A stretch of DNA of 64,000 nucleotides from Pseudohalocynthiibacter aestuariivivens (GCF_018457175.1 NZ_JAGFNU010000002.1:310001-374000); one strand, 5' to 3'; positions 1-8,423 are shown, counted from the stretch's first letter. Notes: generated from the sequence alone by a model not told the origin. Translations and numbers: made by a program.

Positions 1-105
1 ACCACCGATGGCAAACGCCACCGGAAAGCCCGACAAGATGCCTCCAAAGAGGCAAAGGAAGACGATGATCAGCCCGACTTCGACGCCATCAAGTCCAAAT
101 AGCAT
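1..105 (-). CDS. TRAP transporter large permease (DctM family), N-terminal fragment
   Basis: Only the first 35 codons are in the window; the gene runs off the left edge. The start ATG is at 105-103. The peptide opens MLFGLDGVEVGL and continues as a hydrophobic helix ending in GFPVAFAIGG, a typical DctM amino terminus (first membrane helix and a conserved glycine-proline turn). The gene begins 17 bp after the stop of the small permease, in the order substrate-binding protein, small permease, large permease usual for TRAP operons. DctM forms the 12-helix inner-membrane channel that couples sodium to solute uptake. The call depends on context as well as this short stretch. Confidence 0.85.
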   Translation of the reverse strand, partial: MLFGLDGVEVGLIIVFLCLFGGILSGFPVAFAIGG

Positions 106-122
106 AGTTTCTGCCCCTAATA

Positions 123-1025
123 TTAGTGTGTGCCTTCAAAGGCTTCTTCGCCTTCACCAAGGCTGTCTTTGTCAAGGTATTTGCCAGCGCTTGCTTCGCC
201 TTCTTTCCACTCAAGGTATGAGCGGTAAAAGAAGCTTACAGCTTGCAGAAAGACCAGCCCGGCATAGCTCACAAGCAATATTTTGAAGAGGAAGTAGCCG
301 TTGAAACCGCTGGGTGAAAAGCCGATGGTTTCGACATTCCAGCGCAACGCTCGCGACTTGAGCATAAGCTTGTCCAGCGTGTCTGACGCTGAAGGGTTTG
401 GCACGACCAGATGCCGCCACATGAAAAACCAGCCATAGAGCCATGTCAGCATGGAAACCGGCATCATGAACAACAGAGACCCGACCATGTCGATAACCCG
501 CTTTGTGCGGAAGCTTACAACGGAATAGACGAGGTCGACCCTGACATGGCCGCCTTGCACGAAGGTGTAGGTGGCACAAAGTGTCACCACCAGCGCGTTG
601 TAAAGTTTCAGCTCTTCAGCCCACCAGCTGATGTCAAAGGTCAGCCCGGTTCCGAAACCAAACGAAATCGTTGCCTGCGTGAATATCCGCTGCATGAAAA
701 CAATAATGATCTGCTGAAGAACCATCAACAGACCCGCCCATGCCACAAAGCGGCCTATGGAATTTGCAAAACCTTCTAAAACACGTACGCAGCCCCACAT
801 GAAGCTGTTTTTGACAAAGCCAATTGCCGTGATCACGATGAAGGTTGTCAAAATGACGAATAGAAACTCGACCGAGGCGCCGTAATAGATAAAGCGCATG
901 ATCGATTCTTTATTTGACCAGTCCAGCCACAGCCCCGGATGTGTCACCGCGTAACCAAGGTTATAGAAAGACATCAATAGGTTCTGCGCGAACCAAACTA
1001 TGCCATCCAGCATCCCATCCCCCAC
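123..1025 (-). CDS. TRAP transporter small permease (DctQ-like, long form)
   Basis: This 300-residue protein has several hydrophobic helices (for example around residues 50-72, 95-113, 145-160, 182-202 and 245-265). It sits between the binding protein and the large permease. DctQ proteins are usually 160-200 residues with four helices, so this is a long form with an N-terminal extension and an acidic C-terminal tail (DKDSLGEGEEAFEG). Long DctQ subunits are known with TakP-type binding proteins, which matches the upstream gene. It would hold the membrane complex together and dock the binding protein. The separation from dctP is 91 bp. Confidence 0.85.
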   Translation of the reverse strand: MGDGMLDGIVWFAQNLLMSFYNLGYAVTHPGLWLDWSNKESIMRFIYYGASVEFLFVILTTFIVITAIGFVKNSFMWGCVRVLEGFANSIGRFVAWAGLLMVLQQIIIVFMQRIFTQATISFGFGTGLTFDISWWAEELKLYNALVVTLCATYTFVQGGHVRVDLVYSVVSFRTKRVIDMVGSLLFMMPVSMLTWLYGWFFMWRHLVVPNPSASDTLDKLMLKSRALRWNVETIGFSPSGFNGYFLFKILLVSYAGLVFLQAVSFFYRSYLEWKEGEASAGKYLDKDSLGEGEEAFEGTH

Positions 1026-1116
1026 TTTTCCGATTAGACCCTGCCTTATCTGGCAGATGTTTGATCAGGCCCCGCGTATTCGAAGGGCCTGACCAGAGTT
1101 GTACTCGTTTTAACGA

Positions 1117-2199
1117 TTAGCCAATTACTCGGTCGCGCTGTACACGGTATGTACCTTCAGACCGTTTGATCCAGCCGGATGATGCTTTCATCGAAGACTG
1201 CATACTGTCGTAAATCTTCTTGTACAGTTCATCGCCCATGTTTTCGTCATGCACTTCTTGTGACGCGGCACCGAAAGCGTCCCAAACTGAATCCGGGAAC
1301 TCAAGGATTTTCACGCCGGAAGACGACAGACGCTGAAGCGCTTCACCGTTGTTGGACATGAACTGAGCAAGGTTCCACTGGTGTGTTTCCCCAGAAGCAA
1401 TTTCGATCACTTTCTGATGCGCAGGCGAGAGCGATTCAAAAACTTCACGGTTGGTGGCAAGCGTCAAGGCTGCGCCTGGCTCGTGGAAACCAGCAGTGTA
1501 GTAGAACTTGGTGATTTCCTGGAAACCAGCTTTTTCATCAGCCCAAGGGCCGATCCACTCGGTTCCGTCAAGCGCACCAGATGCAAGCGCCTGATACACT
1601 TCGCCACCAGGAAGGTTCTGAACAGATGCGCCCAGCTTGCCAAGGGCTTTACCACCCAGACCCGGCATACGGAATTTCAGACCGTTGAAATCTTCTGGTC
1701 CGGAAATTTCCTTGCGATACCAACCGCCAGCCTGTGCGCCAGTGTTACCGGCGAGGAATGATTTCAGACCGAAAATCTGGCCAAGTTCGTCGTGAAGTTC
1801 GTGGCCACCAGCGTGGTGATACCAGTTGGTGAGCTCTTGAGCTGTCATCCCAAATGGAACGGCAGTAAAGAACGCAAATCCAGGATGCTGACCAACAAAG
1901 TAATAATCAGCACCGTGATACATATCAGCCTGACCAGAGGTCACAGCGTCAAATACTTCAAAAGCACCGACGAGTTCGCCAGCAGCTTTCAAATCAATTG
2001 TAAGATCGCCATCAGTCATGGCGGTGATGCTGTCAGCAGCGCGCTGAGCTGCATCATGAACACCTGCAAGGCCGCGGCCCCAGGTTGTAACCAAAGTCAG
2101 TGTGCGTTTGCCTTGTGCATACGCAGGTGCCGCAAGCGTCGTAGCTGCTGCTGCGGTTCCGCCGAGCGCGGATGTTCTCAAAAATGAGCGACGATCCAT
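1117..2199 (-). CDS. TRAP substrate-binding protein, TakP-like (2-oxoacid type)
   Basis: This 360-residue protein is a periplasmic binding protein with a twin-arginine signal (RRSFL at residues 3-7, Ala-rich stretch, probable cleavage after AYA near residue 28). The DctP fold is recognisable. The segments GGWYRKEI (158-165), LKFRMPGLGG (174-183) and DGTEWIGPW (211-219) closely resemble, from memory, TakP of Rhodobacter sphaeroides, which binds pyruvate and other 2-oxoacids together with Na+; the Arg in the first and second segments would hold the carboxylate. A strong ribosome binding site (GGGAGGA) precedes the ATG. The ligand is inferred from family resemblance only. Confidence 0.88.
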   Translation of the reverse strand: MDRRSFLRTSALGGTAAAATTLAAPAYAQGKRTLTLVTTWGRGLAGVHDAAQRAADSITAMTDGDLTIDLKAAGELVGAFEVFDAVTSGQADMYHGADYYFVGQHPGFAFFTAVPFGMTAQELTNWYHHAGGHELHDELGQIFGLKSFLAGNTGAQAGGWYRKEISGPEDFNGLKFRMPGLGGKALGKLGASVQNLPGGEVYQALASGALDGTEWIGPWADEKAGFQEITKFYYTAGFHEPGAALTLATNREVFESLSPAHQKVIEIASGETHQWNLAQFMSNNGEALQRLSSSGVKILEFPDSVWDAFGAASQEVHDENMGDELYKKIYDSMQSSMKASSGWIKRSEGTYRVQRDRVIG

Positions 2200-2219
2200 A
2201 TAGTAATCCTCCCATGGAA

Positions 2220-2318
2220 TTAGCGTCTGAACAAACGTGCAGACGGGTCGTTAAAGTAGGCGAACCCTAAACAGGCCGATACAATCAGGAAATACCAAAT
2301 TATGCGTAGATTGATCAT
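2220..2318 (-). CDS. possible 32-residue membrane microprotein upstream of the TRAP operon
   Basis: The ORF starts at the ATG at 2318-2316 and stops 20 bp before the binding-protein gene. The peptide begins MINLRIIWYFLIVSACLGFA, one predicted membrane helix with a positive N-terminus, and ends in a basic tail (RLFRR). The ribosome binding site is weak (CGAGAA). Nothing recognisable. It may instead be untranslated leader of the TRAP operon. Coding is supported only by composition and position. Confidence 0.25.
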   Translation of the reverse strand: MINLRIIWYFLIVSACLGFAYFNDPSARLFRR

Positions 2319-2438
2319 TTTTCTCGGCGAAGATTGTAGGTTTTTCCAATTATCCGGCCCATTTATTGGGAATTGACGGGCACCGGCGCGTCCTACATTT
2401 TGGCAATCACTGCGCGAGAATACGAAGGGAATCACCCA

Positions 2439-3866
2439 ATGGGCAGATGGATGTCCGGGTTAAGAAATATCCTGACACTCAATTACGGACAGAAGATTTT
2501 TTTTCTGGCCACCATCCCCCTGTTGCTGGCTGCCGTCGCAATATCCGCCATTGTAGCAAATCAGTCGCGGGAAACGGCAGAGCGTGAAATCGCGCTTTTG
2601 GAGCGTCAGTTGATTGAAGCAAAAAAGGCCGAGCTTCAAAATTACCTTTCGATCACGAGGACCGCGTTTGTAAACATCTACGGTCGCGCTTTGCCCGACG
2701 ATGAAGAGGCAAAGCTGCTGGTGACCCAGCTTTTGTCGGCAATGCTTTATGGTCAGGATGGCTATTTCTTTGTCTACGACTATGACGGCAACAATCTTGT
2801 CAGCCCTCGCCAGACAGACTTGATCACCAAAAACTGGATCGGCCTCACAGACCCGAACGGAGTTCCGATTGTTGACGAGTTGATCAGGATTGCGAAATCT
2901 GGCAGCGGATACCACAGTTACGACTGGACCAAACCATCGACCGGTGAAAGTGCACGAATGGTTGCCTTTGTCATTGGGCTTCAGGATTGGCGATGGGTTG
3001 TGGGAACCGGTATTTTTATCGACGAAGTGCTTGATACCGTTGCCGCAGCGCGAGCAGAGGTTGAAGCCCGCATTCAACGCACATTCATCTACATTGGTGG
3101 TATTACACTCGCGGCTTTGTTCCTGGTCTTTCTAAGCGGCCAGTTCATTAACATTCGTGAACGCCGGCTTGCCGATGCAAAGCTCAAGGAACTGACACAG
3201 CGGATTATTGACACACAGGAAGAGGAACGCGGACGCGTTGCACGCGAACTGCATGATAGCATCAGCCAAATTCTGGTCGGCGTTCGCTACGCGCTTGAAC
3301 TCGCCCGCAAACGGCTGCTTGCAGGTGACGAGCGTGCGGGCGAACACCTTGAGCGCGGTATCGACCATCTGAATGGCGCGATACAAGAAGTGCGCCGGAT
3401 CAGCCGGGATTTGCGCCCGGGAATTCTGGATGACCTTGGGCTTGGCCCTGCCCTAAAAGGTCTGATCGCTGAATTTGCCAACCGAACCGGTATCGAAACA
3501 GAATTCGAAACAGTTGTTTTCAGCAACCGGCTTGAGGCTGACGCTAAAATTGCTTTGTACAGAATTGCACAGGAAGCTCTGACCAATATTGAACGCCACG
3601 CGGACGCGACTGCTGTATCACTAAAGGTTTACGGCCACAGCAGCGGTGCGACGATGCGGATTGCCGACAATGGCCGCGGGATCGAACGGCAAAGCAAAGA
3701 CAAGCAGGCTGACAGTGGTCTCGGGCTCCGAAACATGCAAGAAAGAATGGAACAACTGAACGGAACCTTGCTGGTGCTTTCCACACGCCAGGGAACGGTG
3801 ATTGAAGCACGTGTTCCATTGTCGAGAATGTTACCACCGCAAGGCACAGCAAGGGCAACAGCATGA
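2439..3866 (+). CDS. sensor histidine kinase with periplasmic single-Cache domain, NarX/LiaS-like kinase core
   Basis: The protein has 475 residues from the chosen ATG, which has GAAGGGA nine bases upstream; an in-frame ATG 66 bases earlier has no such site. Order: membrane helix (about 20-42), sCache_2-type sensor domain (about 45-205, with the typical GSGYHSYDW at 155-163 and WRWVVGTGIFID at 184-195), second helix (about 215-235), HisKA_3 dimerisation domain with phospho-acceptor His272 in RELHDS, and a HATPase_c domain (IADNGRGI, GLGLRNMQER). Single-Cache domains of this class are known to bind small organic acids. It overlaps the regulator gene by four bases and is divergent from the TRAP operon, so control of that transporter is likely but unproven. 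Confidence 0.9.
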   Translation: MGRWMSGLRNILTLNYGQKIFFLATIPLLLAAVAISAIVANQSRETAEREIALLERQLIEAKKAELQNYLSITRTAFVNIYGRALPDDEEAKLLVTQLLSAMLYGQDGYFFVYDYDGNNLVSPRQTDLITKNWIGLTDPNGVPIVDELIRIAKSGSGYHSYDWTKPSTGESARMVAFVIGLQDWRWVVGTGIFIDEVLDTVAAARAEVEARIQRTFIYIGGITLAALFLVFLSGQFINIRERRLADAKLKELTQRIIDTQEEERGRVARELHDSISQILVGVRYALELARKRLLAGDERAGEHLERGIDHLNGAIQEVRRISRDLRPGILDDLGLGPALKGLIAEFANRTGIETEFETVVFSNRLEADAKIALYRIAQEALTNIERHADATAVSLKVYGHSSGATMRIADNGRGIERQSKDKQADSGLGLRNMQERMEQLNGTLLVLSTRQGTVIEARVPLSRMLPPQGTARATA

Positions 3867-4507
3867 CAGGTGCAACGCGCGTCTTGATCGTCGACGATCA
3901 TCCAATGGTCGCAGAAGGGATTCAGTCCATACTGGAAACCTATTCTGATATAGACGTCATCGGATCGCTGACCAACGGGCAAGAAGCGGTCGATCAGGTG
4001 CAAAACCTGAATCCCGATGTTATTTTACTTGACCTTAACATGCCCGTTCTTAATGGCCTCTCAGCCACCGAAATCATTCTGGAACGCCTGCCTCAGACGC
4101 GTATTGTCATTTTGTCGATGCATGACAGCAGCGAATACATCTCTTCCGCGCTCTCGCATGGCGCGCTTGGATATATCCTGAAAGACGTGCCAACTGAAGA
4201 AATCAAGACAGCGATTGATACCGTCATGCAAGGCAGCCGATATCTTTGTACGGGCGCAACCGAATCCTTGTCTCCAAAAACTCAGGATGGTCGCGAACCT
4301 CTTACCAGCAGAGAGCAGACCATTCTGCTTGAACTGGCACAGGGCAAATCCAACAAAGAGGTGGCGGCAAATCTCGATATTTCGGTTCGCACAGTCGAAA
4401 CGCATCGCAAGAACATCAAACGAAAACTCGGGATCAGCTCAACAGCAGGTCTTACACGCTATGCAATGGAGCATGGAGTTTTGCAAGGGACCGGCGTCGG
4501 GCTCTGA
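3863..4507 (+). CDS. LuxR/NarL-family response regulator
   Basis: This 214-residue protein has an N-terminal receiver domain (acidic pair D11-D12, phospho-acceptor D57 in LLDLNMP, conserved Lys in YILKDVP) and a C-terminal LuxR-type helix-turn-helix (SNKEVAANLDISVRTVETH, about residues 157-175). Its ATG overlaps the kinase stop codon, so the two are translationally coupled and form one two-component system. Target genes are not shown by the sequence; the divergent TRAP operon is the nearest candidate. Confidence 0.93.
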   Translation: MTGATRVLIVDDHPMVAEGIQSILETYSDIDVIGSLTNGQEAVDQVQNLNPDVILLDLNMPVLNGLSATEIILERLPQTRIVILSMHDSSEYISSALSHGALGYILKDVPTEEIKTAIDTVMQGSRYLCTGATESLSPKTQDGREPLTSREQTILLELAQGKSNKEVAANLDISVRTVETHRKNIKRKLGISSTAGLTRYAMEHGVLQGTGVGL

Positions 4508-4684
4508 GCTTGGTAAAAAATAACCTCAATAGCCTCTCTTTTTTCCAAAATGTCCCCAAATTCACGCCTGAACGCAACAATAGCAAAGAATTCCCTCGCC
4601 CTGCGACATAAAATACAGTGCATTCCCTGTTGACGACCTCTGATCCCGCCCCTAATCTCCGCGAACGCTTAAAGGAGTCTTCGG

Positions 4685-4735
4685 ATGCATTGCATTCTAG
4701 TCGTCGTGGTAAACAAGATGCGCATGGACCGGTAA
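4685..4735 (+). CDS. ilvL: ilv leader peptide
   Basis: The 16-residue ORF reads MHCILVVVVNKMRMDR. It has an excellent ribosome binding site (AAAGGAG, 4671-4677) and a run of Ile, Leu and four Val codons, exactly the amino acids made by the pathway that starts with the downstream ilvBN. It is followed by alternative RNA hairpins and an intrinsic terminator. This is the classical arrangement for attenuation: ribosome stalling at the Ile-Leu-Val codons when branched-chain aminoacyl-tRNAs are scarce would favour read-through. The peptide itself need have no function. Confidence 0.85.
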   Translation: MHCILVVVVNKMRMDR

Positions 4736-4762
4736 CCGGACGCCATAATTGGACCCATGCGC
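4720..4762 (+). promoter_or_regulatory. antiterminator hairpin of the ilv attenuator
   Basis: GCGCATGG (4720-4727, inside the leader ORF) pairs with CCATGCGC (4755-4762). A small nested hairpin CCGG-TAA-CCGG lies within the loop. The 3' arm shares its last two bases with the 5' arm of the terminator at 4761-4780, so the two structures should exclude each other. The assignment as antiterminator is an inference from this overlap. Confidence 0.65.
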
Positions 4763-4786
4763 CCCCGCCAGAACGGGGGCTTTTTT
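4761..4786 (+). terminator. intrinsic terminator (attenuator) before ilvB
   Basis: GCCCCCG, loop CCAGAA, CGGGGGC, then six T. It lies 26 bp after the leader-peptide stop and 46 bp before the ilvB start, so it would stop transcription before the structural genes unless the antiterminator forms. Confidence 0.9.
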
Positions 4787-4832
4787 ATGCGAGAACGATG
4801 CCCCACCGGGCGAGCGAAACGGAGTGAGTAAG

Positions 4833-6587
4833 ATGGCAGGCCAGATGACCGGCGCAAAAATGTTAGTTCAGGCTTTGAGAGATCAGGGCGTGGACACGAT
4901 CTTTGGGTATCCCGGTGGTGCAGTGCTACCGATCTATGACGAGATTTTTCTGCAAAATGATATTCGCCACATTCTTGTCCGGCACGAACAGGGCGCTGTG
5001 CATGCTGCCGAGGGCTATGCCCGCTCAACCGGAAAACCCGGTGTTGTTCTGGTAACCTCTGGCCCGGGCGCGACAAATGCCGTTACCGGCCTGACAGACG
5101 CATTAATGGATTCAATCCCGATTGTTGTTCTTTCGGGTCAGGTGCCTACCTTCATGATCGGCAATGACGCCTTTCAGGAAGCCGACACCGTTGGCATCAC
5201 CCGCCCCTGCACCAAGCACAACTGGCTGGTGAAAGAGACGGATAAACTGTCAGAGACAATTCATCAGGCCTTTCATGTTGCTACACATGGGCGGCCAGGT
5301 CCGGTCCTTGTCGACATCCCAAAGGATGTTCAGTTTGCAAACGGCACCTACACACCTAAGGTAAAAACCGTAACAAAACATTACGCGCCCAAGGTGAAGG
5401 GGGATATTGCCGACATTACCGAACTCGCTGCGATGATCGAAAAGGCGCAACGTCCTATCATCTATTCTGGCGGTGGCGTCATAAACTCCGGCCTTGCAGC
5501 AAGCCAGTTGTTGCGTGAACTGGTGGATGCGACCGGCTTTCCGATTACATCAACACTGATGGGCCTTGGCGCATACCCGGCGTCAGGCAAAAACTGGCTT
5601 GGAATGCTTGGTATGCACGGACTTTACGAAGCAAACCTTGCGATGCATGGTTGCGATCTTATGATCAATATAGGCGCCCGATTTGATGACCGTATCACCG
5701 GGCGGCTTGACGATTTCAGCCCAAAATCAAAAAAGGCGCACATCGATATTGATGCCTCCTCGATCAACAAGGTGATCCATGTCGATCTGCCAATTCTTGG
5801 CGACGTCGGCCATGTTCTTGAAGATCTTCTGAAAGTCTGGAAGTCGCGTGGCCGCAAGACCAACAAGGAAGCATTAGGCAAATGGTGGGCAAAGATCGAA
5901 GATTGGCGTGCCGTTAAGTGCCTTACCTACAAAAACAGCGATAACATCATCAAACCTCAATACGCGCTTGAGCGTCTTGAGGCCCTCACAAAAGACAAAG
6001 ACCGCTATATCTGTACAGAAGTCGGTCAGCATCAGATGTGGGCCGCGCAGTACTTGGGTTTTGAGGACCCGAACCGCTGGATGACCAGCGGCGGGCTTGG
6101 CACGATGGGGTATGGATTACCTGCCTCCGTTGGTGTTCAGGTTGCGCACCCCGATGCTTTGGTTATCAACGTTGCGGGTGAAGCAAGCTGGCTGATGAAC
6201 ATGCAGGAAATGGGAACCGCTATTCAGTACCGCCTGCCGGTAAAGCAGTTTATCCTCAACAACGAGCGCCTTGGCATGGTCCGTCAGTGGCAGGAATTGT
6301 TGCATGGTGAACGCTACAGCCATTCCTGGTCCGAAAGCTTGCCGGATTTTGTGAAGCTTGCCGAAGCCTTCGGTGGCAAAGGTATCCGATGTTCGGACCC
6401 GGCTGATCTTGATGACGCGATTATGGAAATGCTCGAATATGATGGTCCGGTGATTTTCGACTGCCTTGTTGAGAAACACGAAAATTGTTTCCCGATGATT
6501 CCGTCAGGCGCACCTCATAACGAAATGCTGATGGGCGAAGCGGACACACAGGACGCTATCGGTTCTTCCGGCGCAGTTTTGGTTTAA
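4833..6587 (+). CDS. ilvB: acetolactate synthase, large (catalytic) subunit
   Basis: This enzyme condenses two pyruvates, or pyruvate with 2-oxobutyrate, in the first common step of Val/Leu/Ile synthesis. The chosen ATG has GGAG eight bases upstream and gives 584 residues, normal for the family; longer frames would overlap the attenuator terminator. Visible features: catalytic Glu52 in HEQGAVHAAEGYAR, the FAD/central domain with GARFDDR, and the C-terminal thiamine diphosphate domain. In that domain the usual Gly-Asp-Gly/Ala motif reads AGEASWLMN, with Glu450 in place of Asp, followed by NNERLGM at the expected spacing. ilvN follows after 13 bp. Confidence 0.96.
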   Translation: MAGQMTGAKMLVQALRDQGVDTIFGYPGGAVLPIYDEIFLQNDIRHILVRHEQGAVHAAEGYARSTGKPGVVLVTSGPGATNAVTGLTDALMDSIPIVVLSGQVPTFMIGNDAFQEADTVGITRPCTKHNWLVKETDKLSETIHQAFHVATHGRPGPVLVDIPKDVQFANGTYTPKVKTVTKHYAPKVKGDIADITELAAMIEKAQRPIIYSGGGVINSGLAASQLLRELVDATGFPITSTLMGLGAYPASGKNWLGMLGMHGLYEANLAMHGCDLMINIGARFDDRITGRLDDFSPKSKKAHIDIDASSINKVIHVDLPILGDVGHVLEDLLKVWKSRGRKTNKEALGKWWAKIEDWRAVKCLTYKNSDNIIKPQYALERLEALTKDKDRYICTEVGQHQMWAAQYLGFEDPNRWMTSGGLGTMGYGLPASVGVQVAHPDALVINVAGEASWLMNMQEMGTAIQYRLPVKQFILNNERLGMVRQWQELLHGERYSHSWSESLPDFVKLAEAFGGKGIRCSDPADLDDAIMEMLEYDGPVIFDCLVEKHENCFPMIPSGAPHNEMLMGEADTQDAIGSSGAVLV

Positions 6588-6600
6588 GAAAGGTCATTAC

Positions 6601-7161
6601 ATGTCTGCTCTACGAATTAAAAAAGGCGCTTCAAAGCACTCAGCCTACGACCTTCGCGACCCAAATGCCGGAGCTTTGGAGTCCCATACATTGGCATGTA
6701 TTGTCGACAATGAAGCAGGTGTTCTGGCACGCGTCATCGGGCTTTTCTCGGGGCGCGGTTACAATATCGACAGTCTTACCGTTGCCGAAGTCGACCACGA
6801 GGGTCACAAATCACGCATCACCATCGTGACCACAGGAACACCTTCGGTGATTGAACAAATCAAGGCTCAGCTTGGTCGGATCGTGCCCGTGCACGAGGTT
6901 CACGATCTCACCGTCGAAGGTGACTCGGTGGAACGTGAACTTGCTCTGATGCGGGTACACGGCACCGGCGATAAAAGGGTCGAGGCGTTGCGCTTGGCAG
7001 ATATCTTCCGCGCACAGGTTATTGACTCGACACTGGAAAGCTTTGTCTTTGAACTGACAGGCGCCCCTTCCAAGATCGACGCGTTTGCCGACCTGATGCG
7101 GCCGCTGGGTCTGGGCCGGATCGCCCGTACCGGAGTCGCTGCACTTTCGCGCGGCGTCTGA
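6601..7161 (+). CDS. ilvN: acetolactate synthase, small (regulatory) subunit
   Basis: This 186-residue protein has an N-terminal ACT domain (about residues 25-100; IVDNEAGVLARVIGLFSGRGYNID is the hallmark, here spanning roughly 33-56) and the C-terminal small-subunit domain. It binds valine and confers feedback inhibition on IlvB. A ribosome binding site (GAAAGG) precedes the ATG. The gene is the last of the ilv operon and is followed by a strong terminator. Confidence 0.96.
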   Translation: MSALRIKKGASKHSAYDLRDPNAGALESHTLACIVDNEAGVLARVIGLFSGRGYNIDSLTVAEVDHEGHKSRITIVTTGTPSVIEQIKAQLGRIVPVHEVHDLTVEGDSVERELALMRVHGTGDKRVEALRLADIFRAQVIDSTLESFVFELTGAPSKIDAFADLMRPLGLGRIARTGVAALSRGV

Positions 7162-7176
7162 ACGTTCAAACAGAAA

Positions 7177-7203
7177 AGCGGCCCGCATCTGCGGGCCGCT
7201 TTC
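7177..7203 (+). terminator. terminator of ilvBN
   Basis: Perfect hairpin AGCGGCCCGC, loop ATCT, GCGGGCCGCT, followed by TTC, 15 bp after the ilvN stop. The T tract is short but the stem is ten GC-rich pairs. Confidence 0.8.
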
Positions 7204-7282
7204 AGGCTCAGGGCATCCCGGTCCTGAGGTGGGGATGGAGCTGAGACTCTCAGAACCGAGTGCTGGATGTCAGGCCCTGTCC

Positions 7283-7531
7283 TTAGCCATCCGTCGCCGG
7301 TAGCATCCCTGCTTCTTGCGCAGCGCTCAGCTCATCCGTGTCGACCATCCCGTCAGCGTTAGCATCCAGGGCGAGATAGCTTTCTTCGCTCAGTGTTGGG
7401 AAAAAGGCGGTCAGCTCAGGATATGACAGCATTCCGTCACCATCGGCATCCACCTCTGTTGCGGCCATGCCTGCAGTTGCTGTCAGAGTGGCAAGAACAA
7501 TTGATCCAAGCATCATTTTGGTCGGTTTCAT
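7283..7531 (-). CDS. secreted EF-hand calcium-binding protein
   Basis: This 82-residue protein has a signal peptide (MKPTKMMLGSIVLATLTATA, cleavage near GMA-AT) and two EF-hand loops, DADGDGMLSYPE and DANADGMVDTDE, both with the expected acidic ligands at positions 1, 3, 5 and 12. The ATG is preferred over a GTG four codons earlier, because AAGGTG sits nine bases upstream of it. It would bind calcium in the periplasm or outside the cell. It is divergent from the sigma-factor gene (257 bp between starts). Its function beyond Ca binding is unknown. Confidence 0.85.
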   Translation of the reverse strand: MKPTKMMLGSIVLATLTATAGMAATEVDADGDGMLSYPELTAFFPTLSEESYLALDANADGMVDTDELSAAQEAGMLPATDG

Positions 7532-7788
7532 TTTCGGTGTCACCTTAAAACATTTGTTTCAAAGGCGCATTTTTGCGTCCTTCACCTAACAAGACGCTGA
7601 AACCGCAGGTTTATTCCCTCCGCTTATCTGGCTTTCTGACGATTTACACTTCGCCGCCGACAGAACCCTGTGGTTTTCGCGGGAAGTTGCCGAAAAAGGC
7701 CCCAAACACCTGCTAGGCGAAATTCCCCCAGCTTGCTCCCTGCCCCGTTGTGGTGGCTTTTGGATCAAACGGAGATCGAACAGTCATC

Positions 7789-8304
7789 ATGCCAACAGAA
7801 AAAAATCCGACCGGAAAGGAACTTACAGCGCTGATGCCAGCTCTGCACCGCCTTGCCCGGAAGATAGCGCCCAGTAAAGCAATTGCCGATGATCTGATGC
7901 AGGAAGCGCTGCTTCGCGTATGGACACGGATTGACGCGGGTGAGCCAATTGACGAATTGCGCCCGTACTTGATGACAACCCTGCGCAACCTTTCGCGTCG
8001 CCCCGCCCGCGCACTTAGTCAACTCACGGATGAAAACATGCCCTGTACGATGGCAGAAGCACCGCGCCGGATAGCCACCCGCGATGTTCTGCTTGCTTTG
8101 GCACGCTTGCCTGAAAAAGACGCGTCATTGCTTGTTAAAGTCGCTTTCAACGGCGAAGGATATGCCGAGGTGGCCGATGTGATGGGCATCCCTGTTGGTA
8201 CCATTATGTCCCGCGTCGCCCGGGCGCGTGCGCGTCTGCGTGCTGATCTCGATTTGCCGGCCAGCCACGCGGTTGAAAGCCTTTTAGAGGACGAACCTGC
8301 GTGA
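7789..8304 (+). CDS. ECF-like RNA polymerase sigma factor
   Basis: This 171-residue protein has sigma region 2 (about residues 15-75; ADDLMQEALLRVWTRI is the core-binding helix) and region 4 (about 105-155; EVADVMGIPVGTIMSRVARAR is the helix-turn-helix contacting the -35 element). Regions 1 and 3 are absent, so it is ECF-type. The start used is an ATG; a GTG frame extends 13 codons upstream. The ribosome binding site (GGAG) is rather distant. No anti-sigma gene is adjacent: the divergent gene encodes an EF-hand protein and the next gene a Rieske oxygenase. Confidence 0.87.
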   Translation: MPTEKNPTGKELTALMPALHRLARKIAPSKAIADDLMQEALLRVWTRIDAGEPIDELRPYLMTTLRNLSRRPARALSQLTDENMPCTMAEAPRRIATRDVLLALARLPEKDASLLVKVAFNGEGYAEVADVMGIPVGTIMSRVARARARLRADLDLPASHAVESLLEDEPA

Positions 8305-8423
8305 CATATGCCAAAATGAAGGAAAATGTCGCGCTTAAGCAATCATGGTCGCTCTGAGATAGGAATCAAAGCAAAATTGACGCTAGTGTCGAGTTTAAAC
8401 TTACACCCACCCGAGAGTCTGCC

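Noticed and set aside
2460-3077. 205-residue minus-strand ORF within the Cache kinase
   Set aside because: Antisense to a clear domain-bearing kinase; no features of its own.
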